Below, piece after piece: positions 59,101-64,000 of a stretch of DNA of 64,000 bases. Position numbers and translations under genes: made by a program. Under the pieces are notes generated by a model. The model was not told the origin of the DNA, did no database searches, and saw only the letters and a program-made list of their open reading frames with translations. Each line of letters starts with the position of its first letter. The first letter of the stretch is position 1. Origin of the DNA: Patiria miniata (Eukaryota; Echinodermata; Asteroidea; Valvatida; Asterinidae); contig NW_024037055.1 in the NCBI RefSeq assembly GCF_015706575.1, forward strand, positions 10,020,262 through 10,084,261. Direction: 5' to 3'.

Positions 59101-62100
59101 TAGGACTCTACGAATCGCCTTTTTTAACATTTGGACATGGTCGGGCGATAGTAGAGTCCTAGGTACATAGCCTAATTCGGGCGATTCACAATGCAGTGCG
59201 CCACCAAGAGTTTGCCACGGAGAGTTAATTTTTCCCAGTGCATTGTGGGAGATGGTAGACATATTCGCAGCACGGGACATTTGAAATTGTTCGTTTTTCT
59301 CCGGTGGCGCACTGCATTGTGAATCGCCCAAATTGCGTTACTTATAAATTGTTTTGACCATTTTCATTCGTCCCCTAATCAAAATCTTCAGATTTCACCC
59401 CCAAAACAGTCTTCAAACTGTCTTATGCGACCCTGAAGGCTTCAGTGGGAATTGGAAATACAAATGGTGGTGGTTAGGTTTACATACCTTTTGGAAGTTC
59501 TAAAAGAGAAATTTCACCTTCAATTCAGGAAACATCCTTCACACATGCCTTGTTTGAGGCTGCCATTTTGAATTCAGGAAAAGTAGACTGGTGCATGGCT
59601 GGCTACACTGTTTCCTGGCAAGCATCAGACAGACCAATCACAGGGCACTTTGATTTGTCACCTGACCAATCACAGGGCACTTTGATTGGTCACCAATCCA
59701 GGTGACCAATCAAAGTGCCCTGTGATTGGTCTGTCTGATGCTTTTCCTGAATTCAAAATGGCAGCCTCAAACAAGGCGTTTGTGACAAGGATGTTTCCTG
59801 AATTGAAGGTGAAATTTCTTTTTTCTTCCAAAAGGTATGTAAACCTAACCACCACCACTTGTATTTCCAAATCCTACTGAAGCCTACAGAGTTGCAAAAG
59901 GCAGTTTGAAGACTGTTTTGGGGGTGAAATCTGAAGATTTTGATTGGGGGTACGAGTGAAAATGGTAAAATAAAGTTATTAGTAACACAATAAGGCTATG
60001 TACCTAGGACTCTACTATCGCCCGACCATGTCCAAATGTTAAAAAAGGTGATTCGTAGAGTCCTAGTTACTCGGACTAGGTTTTTGGGTCAAGGACAAAA
60101 TTGTGTTGCTCGGCATATACGGATTAGCTTGGACCCTACTACGCCAGACCATGTCCGAATGTTAAAAAGGCAATAAGTTGGGTCCAAGTTACTCGGACTA
60201 CAAAATGATAGACCTTCAAACTGGTGAAAAAAAATTTCGAAAAAAAAAGTTTGGTTGCAGTTGAATCAATTTGTATTTAATCCAGTGATCAGAACTGTCA
60301 ATGATCCGGAAATGTCACACTGAATATAGGCCTAGATTAGGCCTAATCATCCAAAATACAATCGTCATGATTTGAAAATATTCCTATTTTCTAGCACTCT
60401 CCTAGTCCTAGTAGCCTAACTTGGACCCAACTTATCGCCTTTTTAACATTCACTATGTCCAAATGTTAAAAAGGCAATAAGTTGGGTCCAAGTTACTCGA
60501 ACTAGCACTCTCCGGTGTCAGGTCAACTCGCCCCCTGGCCGACTCGCCCCTTACCAACTTGCCCCATACGGAAATGTCACACTGAATATAGGCCTAGATT
60601 AGGCCTAATCATCCAAAATACAATAGTAATGATTTGAAAATATTCCTATTTTCTAGCACTCTCCTAGTCCGAGTAGCCTAACTTGGACCCAACTTATCGC
60701 CTTTTTAACATTCACTATGTCCAAATGTTAAAAAGGCGATAAGTTGGGTCCAAGTTACTCGGACTAGCACTCTCCGGTGTCAGGTCAACTCGCCCCCTGG
60801 CCGACTCGCCCCTTACCGACTCGCCCCCAAGCCGACTCGCCCCCTTGCCAACTCGCCTCCTAGCCGACTCGCCCCCTGACCGACTCGCCCCCTGACCGAC
60901 TCGCCCCTGGAAAATGATGCACCGTACGGGGACATCGTGAAAAAAAAAAAAAATTTTAATTAAAGACAGTAGAGGGGAACACATTGCCCGGTCGCAACGT
61001 GAAACTCAATGGGAGCCAAATTATTCGAACGCCATTTTGAAGGATTTCTGGTACAAATCCAAGCATCATTTTTTCGGAGTGCCCGTGGGGCCTGTGCGCC
61101 ACGCCGCATAGCGGCTGGTCTAGCTATTTTGCAGTCCATTCACGGTGACTGCCGGCGTCAATGACCCGGCGTTCACCGTTTGTCAATGACATTACTTGTA
61201 TATTTATCTCGACTTTATGTTTATTTTCAGCACAAACCATCTTTCACCTGTCGTTGTTTCGGTTAAGATTTAAAAGTGTTTTAGCCTGAAGGGAATACAG
61301 AATATGTTTTTGCTCTAATTTTCAGAAATGATTGATTTGAGGGTTAGAATGAATTTTATAGCAAATATTGTTAAACTGAATTGTTTGACGTTTTGTGTTT
61401 GTAGATGCTGGAAAACCAAGAAAACGTTTGTGTACTTTGGTTCCCTTAACTTAAGATGAAACGGAGCAATTTAGACGTCTGTGAATTGTAAGGTCAAGCT
61501 GGCATGTATACCAGTTCATATAGGCCCCTATGTGTGCAATTGATTGAAAAACATTAAATATGTTTTTAAGGTTTTTTCCCAACTGTCAGCTGACCAGCGT
61601 TGGAAATTTTTCTTGAAAATGACAGCACACCACATGCCATGATTTTACAGGATACTTTGGACTGTCATTAACTAAGAGCCCAGCAATAATGGTAACAATA
61701 AAGCATGCGCAATATCACCAATGAGTCCGTAGGCCTAGGCCTACTTCATAAAACCTCAATTCATGCTACATCGGCAGTCAACGTGAACGCTACGCACACA
61801 GGCCCCACGGGCCCTATGCCACGGGCACTCCGCGAAAATGATCAAGCGGTGCTATATCGGTAAAGCTAAGCTAAGGTGTTTCCAACCCAAATTCTTCATA
61901 AAGGATCAATAGTTTTTTGCATTTGTACCGGAAAACCTTCAAAATGGTGTTTGAATAATTTGGCTCCATTAAGTTTCACCATGGTTTCACGTTGCGACCG
62001 AGCAATGTGTTCCTCTCCACTGTCTTTATTTTAATTTCACGATGTCCCCGTACGGTGCATCATTTTCCAGGGGGCGAGTCGGTCAGAGGGCGAGTCGGTC

Positions 62101-63124
62101 AGGGGGCGAGTCGGCTAGGAGGGGAGCTTGTAAGGGGCGAGTCGGTCAGGGGGCCAGTCGGTCAGGGGGAGAGTTGGTCAGGGGGCGAGTCGGTAAGGGG
62201 CGAGTCGGTAAGAGGCGAGTCGGTCAGGGGTACTCCTAGAACTATGAGGCTCCACGTAGTGGAGCTACGTGGAGCCTCATACTAGTTCTAGGAGTAGGCC
62301 AGGGGGTAGCCCCATAAATGTGGCCTATTTACTGGACTGCCTCCGTAAACATAGGCCACACATCCACATGTACAAAAAACGTGTCGACTTTGCCAAATTT
62401 TGATTTTCACATTTAGGCTTACTTTTTACGTTTTTTTTGCTTTAGAAGCATTCTCACCCTCTATATAGGCTAATCAGAAAGTGCTGCCTTTTTCAGATGT
62501 CCATTTTTCGTGAAATTTCCAGATACATTTGCACACGTTTGCGTATCAAAATTTCAACATGAAATTTCACAAAAATTAAACATCTGAAAAAGGCAGCACT
62601 TTCTGATTAGCCTATATAGAGGGTAAGAATGCTTCTAAAGCAAAAAAAAATCTACAAAGTAAGCCTAAATGTGCAAATCAAAATTTGGCAAAGTCGACAC
62701 GTTTTTTGTACATGTGGATGTGTGGCCTATGTTTACGGGGGCAGTCCAGTAAATGGGCCACATTTATGGGGCTAGCCAGGGGGTAGCTGGAGTTACCCAG
62801 CCCTGAGTTTTATCATTGGGTTGTCTATTAGGCAACCCAATGATAAAACTCAGGGCTGGGTAACTCCAGCTAGCCAGGGGGCGAGTTGACCAGCAATCCA
62901 CTCTCCATACAAATGATACATGCCACAGACTTTGTATTCCGTTTTAGCCTAGCTGTAGTTTCCTTTCAAATGTTCAACAAAAAAGTACATCATTTTCCAA
63001 AAAGTTAAGAATGTTATTTACAAAATTCGGCAATGTACGGCGTCACAACGTAGTTCTCTTCGCACCAATCCAGGGTTGAAGTTGGCTTTCCCCACACACC
63101 ATCCAGGTCCGTGAGCGGCGCCAT
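50192..63124 (-). CDS. ACER3: Alkaline ceramidase 3, 10 coding exons
   Basis: Exons (transcript order): 63124-63022, 58042-57932, 57216-57164, 55710-55658, 55172-55055, 53506-53445, 52373-52272, 51384-51280, 50802-50757, 50236-50192. All introns are GT-AG, phases agree, total 798 nt (265 residues; human ACER3 is 267). It hydrolyses ceramides in ER/Golgi membranes with a seven-pass fold and a zinc site. Catalytic residues known from human ACER3 are present: S77 and H81 (GSWCFHMTL), D92 (LLDELPMI), H218 and H222 (HGWWH). The calcium-site residues D19, W20, E22, N24 and E33 are also kept (LDWCEENY...IAEFWN). The start MAPLTDLDG parallels human MAPAADREG and has strong context (CAAGATGGCG, a YY1-like word). 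The last two exons (46 and 45 bp) are the least conserved but join in frame to a TGA at 50194-50192. Intron 1 is 5 kb of nested foldback elements; several other introns hold MITEs. Confidence 0.96.
52557..53142. mobile_element. Inverted-repeat element, CCCTAAYGTGGCGC ends, 586 bp
   Basis: Left CCCTAACGTGGCGC; right GCGCCACATTAGGG. An internal copy of the right end lies at 52901-52922 (CAAGTGCACCACGTTAGGG), so the right part may be doubled. An inverted relative of the left end is at 38065-38120. It lies in ACER3 intron 6. Confidence 0.65.
53300..53400 (+). repeat. tRNA-like SINE head fragment
   Basis: AGCTCAGTTGATAAAGCACC resembles a tRNA A-box region, and GGTTAGAGGTGTGAATACC a degenerate B box. 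Confidence 0.4.
53764..53974. mobile_element. 211-bp foldback MITE in ACER3 intron 5
   Basis: Arms of about 95 bp: AATAAGCCTTTTCGGAGTTC at the left and GAACTCCGAAAAGGCTTATT at the right, with GCCTTTGACA/TGTCAAAGG near the loop. Flanks share TTAACA or TAACA. Confidence 0.75.
54125..54192 (+). repeat. Small hairpin plus 12-bp tandem repeat
   Basis: ACATTATGGGTTTATCAAAA pairs with CCCATAATGT (stem of 11 bp), followed by three to four units of ACATCAAAACTT. Confidence 0.7.
54622..55021. mobile_element. TTAA-flanked CCCTAAC MITE, 400 bp
   Basis: Exact TTAA flanks (54618-54621, 55022-55025); ends CCCTAACCGCCCTGAATCC and CCTAGGGAGTTAGGG. Very similar to 56709-57116 in the same orientation. Confidence 0.85.
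55335..55530 (-). mobile_element. Small foldback MITE, copy 2
   Basis: Inverted relative to 14625-14815; shares GGCCCCCTTCAATGG, ACCATTGTGCA.GCTATTGT and ATAGAATTGA on the complementary strand. Confidence 0.7.
55810..56318 (+). mobile_element. TTAA-flanked MITE, copy 3 of the 39060 family
   Basis: Exact TTAA flanks (55806-55809, 56319-56322); ends ATATATAGTCCATCATTTG and CAAATGATGGACTATAGCT. Core palindrome GGTGCGTCTTAAGACGCACC (56136-56155). Confidence 0.85.
56709..57116. mobile_element. TTAA-flanked CCCTAAC MITE, 408 bp
   Basis: Exact TTAA flanks (56705-56708, 57117-57120). Second close copy of 54622-55021; its right end is about 50 bp from ACER3 exon 3. Confidence 0.85.
57222..57507 (-). 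mobile_element. tRNA-derived SINE, long-body type, diverged
   Basis: The minus strand shows TCCCTTGGTTACAGTG (A-box region), GGTGCGAATCCTGCC (B box), GGGTAAGACACTTAACTAC and CACCCAGGAGTATAAATGGG, TAAAGCGCTTTGAGA, then an ATT-repeat tail. Related to 35278-35645. Confidence 0.75.
58268..60117. mobile_element. Large foldback, arms about 400 bp, interrupted by another foldback
   Basis: Left arm 58268-58690, right arm 58705-59087 continued at 60088-60117; outer ends GAGCAACACAATTCTGTCC and GGACAAAATTGTGTTGCTC. The arms pair almost throughout (for example CGAACGATTATAGGGAGT against ACTCCCTATTATCGTTCG at the loop). The break in the right arm is exactly the 59088-60078 insertion with its 9-bp duplication. 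No target duplication was found for this outer element. Confidence 0.8.
59088..60078. mobile_element. 991-bp foldback with exact 9-bp target duplication
   Basis: Ends TAGTACGAGTAACTAGGACTC and GAGTCCTAGTTACTCGGACTA, flanked by exact GGTTTTTGG copies (59079-59087 and 60079-60087). The outer arms are about 85 bp. Inside are a second foldback at 59178-59327 (arms GGGCGATTCACAATGCAGTG) and a third at 59358-59965 (arms CCATTTTCATTCGT). The loop of the third repeats CCAATCACAGGGCACTTTGA. Confidence 0.85.
60118..60200. mobile_element. 83-bp palindromic member of the TAGTCCGAGTAAC family
   Basis: Left TACGGATTAGCTTGGACCC; right GGGTCCAAGTTACTCGGACTA. Flanking 9-mers do not match, so insertion cannot be shown. 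Confidence 0.55.
60403..60504. mobile_element. 102-bp hairpin element with exact 9-bp duplication, copy 1
   Basis: TAGTCCTAGTAGCC to GTTACTCGAACTA, flanked by exact GCACTCTCC copies (60394-60402 and 60505-60513). Arms include CTTGGACCCAACTTATCGCC. Confidence 0.85.
60665..60766. mobile_element. 102-bp hairpin element with exact 9-bp duplication, copy 2
   Basis: TAGTCCGAGTAGCC to GTTACTCGGACTA, flanked by GCACTCTCC (60656-60664, 60767-60775). It arose with copy 1 by the 262-bp tandem duplication. Confidence 0.85.
61288..61700. mobile_element. Inverted relative of the 11645-12169 element
   Basis: GAAGGGAATAC at the left, CCAAGAAAACGTTTG and GACCAGCGTTGGAAAT inside, in the reverse order and sense of 11645-12169. 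It lies in the loop of the TU-like foldback; the right end is lost. Confidence 0.6.
62231..62296. mobile_element. 66-bp hairpin element, TACTCCTAG ends
   Basis: TACTCCTAGAACTATGAGGC to CTAGTTCTAGGAGTA, flanked by GGTCAGGGG and GGCCAGGGG (8 of 9 equal), inside the tandem arm of the TU-like element. Confidence 0.8.
62307..62774. mobile_element. 468-bp foldback with exact 9-bp target duplication
   Basis: TAGCCCCATAAATGTGGCC to GGCCACATTTATGGGGCTA, arms about 210 bp, flanked by exact GCCAGGGGG copies (62298-62306, 62775-62783). Arms include AAACGTGTCGACTTTGCC and GGCAAAGTCGACACGTTT. Confidence 0.88.
62784..62872. mobile_element. 89-bp hairpin element with exact 9-bp target duplication
   Basis: TAGCTGGAGTTACCCAGCCC to GGGCTGGGTAACTCCAGCTA, flanked by exact GCCAGGGGG copies (62775-62783, 62873-62881). 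Its left flank is also the right flank of the previous element. Outer word GCTGGAGTTAC is shared with the hairpins at 6455 and 8499. Confidence 0.88.
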
Positions 63125-63200
63125 CTTGATATCATCGGGCGCGGCGTGCGCGGGGCCACATGGTAACCGACCGGCATGGTGACCGTTTTAGCCGATTTTC
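63125..63200 (-). promoter_or_regulatory. CpG-rich 5' flank of ACER3
   Basis: GC- and CpG-rich sequence (GGGCGCGGCGTGCGCGGGGC, 63138-63157) directly upstream of the ATG in otherwise AT-rich DNA. With the YY1-like word at the start codon it suggests a TATA-less housekeeping promoter; the transcription start is not determined. Confidence 0.45.
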
Positions 63201-64000
63201 GGCTACAAAACTGTGACAGATTTTGTTGTTGTTAAAAAACAAGATGACAGAAAATTTGAAAGAATGGATTTTTTCGGGGGGCAGATTTCTGGTAGAATTC
63301 TGAAAAAAATGGTTATTTGACACAAAAACACAGCAAATTTGAACAAAAGGTACATTTGTTTATAAAACTTTCGATTTTTTCAAACAAACCCGTGCATAAT
63401 GGGACAGGTTAGCTGGTGATTCACTAGGAACGGGACTTCCTTGTGACGCAACCGCTTTTTGCCTGAAATTAAAAAAATTCATAACATCTTTAAGTCAGTG
63501 AAGATTGTTTATAATGTAATTTGAACCTTAATTTAAGGCAATATACTAAAACATCTGCATGTGATTTTAAGTGTTTAAAGTGTATTTCGAGTAATTCTAG
63601 GGAATTTGGCAGATTTTTGATCAATCTGACAGATTTTTCAAGTGCATGTAGCAGAATTTGGCCATGACGGTAGGGTCACCCTGCCGACCAAGTAGATACC
63701 TTTTTATGGACACAATGGTGTGGGTCGCGGAATTCCAACGTTGTGGCCACCCCCCCCCCCCCCCCCTCCCACCACCACCACCCCCTCATCCATTTACTTT
63801 CCTCATATTTTAGTTATTGGCTCTCCCTTTATTTTCACTAAAAAAGTTCTTTTATTTTCATTGATTTTCAGTTCTTTATCATCATCCCTATATAGCTTTA
63901 CCAAGTAGGCTTATTTCAGCATTTAAACAGGATCGACTCACTTGATAACAAATTATGTTGTCAAAGTATTCAGCACGTGGAGCCAATACAAATCAACAAT
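63201..64000. other. Upstream of ACER3, no gene seen
   Basis: AT-rich DNA with a long C run followed by CCACCA repeats (63749-63785). No exon or transposon recognised. Confidence 0.4.

Larger units (their letters stand above)
60308..60830 (+). repeat. 262-bp tandem duplication
   Basis: Bases 60308-60569 are repeated at 60570-60831 with few differences. Each copy carries one 102-bp hairpin element, its two 9-bp flanks and the first units of the CGACTCGCCCC repeat. Confidence 0.9.
60776..62898. mobile_element. TU-like foldback with 16-bp CGACTCGCCCC tandem arms
   Basis: Outer ends GTCAGGTCAACTCGCCCCCT and, from the right, GGGGGCGAGTTGACCAG, flanked by exact CACTCTCC copies (60768-60775, 62899-62906). 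Outer arms are arrays of about 16-bp CCGACTCGCCCCCTGA units (60783-60915; complemented at 62070-62230). Inner arms at 60915-61110 and 61780-62070 pair (GATGTCCCCGTACGGTGCAT, CCCGTGGGGCCTGTG). Foldback transposons with tandem-repeat outer arms are known as TU elements in sea urchins. The right arm carries three further hairpin insertions. Confidence 0.8.

Noticed and set aside
60783-60915. CRISPR-like array of CGACTCGCCCC units
   Set aside because: Units are contiguous without unique spacers and the DNA is eukaryotic; it is the tandem arm of a foldback element.

Overview
This is animal nuclear DNA: spliced host genes with GT-AG introns, AT-rich non-coding sequence, many short inverted-repeat transposons, tRNA-derived SINEs and one LTR retrotransposon. 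The foldback elements with short tandem repeats in their arms, the SINE types, and genes close to human TM9SF2 and ACER3 point to a marine invertebrate deuterostome, most likely an echinoderm. The species is an inference; I could not test it.

Layout. 1-4475: minus-strand Ty3/gypsy-type retrotransposon running off the left edge, abutting an inverted, isolated copy of the first exon of TM9SF2 (4478-4663). 7669-31394: complete plus-strand TM9SF2 (nonaspanin) gene, 15 coding exons, 676 codons, with introns full of inserted elements and an 11-bp minisatellite. 31395-39700: TM9SF2 3' region and intergenic DNA with MITEs and a SINE. 39702-41012: single-exon minus-strand BTBD17-like BTB-BACK gene. 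41013-50191: gene-poor DNA with MITEs, a SINE and a 94-bp hairpin element. 50192-63124: complete minus-strand alkaline ceramidase ACER3 gene, 10 coding exons, 265 codons. Its 5-kb first intron holds a dense pile of nested foldback elements (58268-62898).

The three genes show no shared pathway or operon. TM9SF2 is an endosome/Golgi nine-pass membrane protein, ACER3 a seven-pass ER/Golgi ceramide hydrolase, and the BTB protein a probable adaptor.

The most unusual content is mobile DNA. (a) A set of hairpin or foldback elements begins TAG/TAC and ends CTA/GTA with 9-bp target duplications; several are inserted one after another at the same 9-bp word. (b) Three elements with exact 6-bp target duplications share either ends or interior, and each has its own repeated word just inside the left end. 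(c) A hAT-like element sits inside a Harbinger-like MITE 30 bp from a TM9SF2 splice acceptor. (d) Several TTAA-flanked MITE families occur. All coordinates and exon joins come from reading the sequence by eye; no database search was run.
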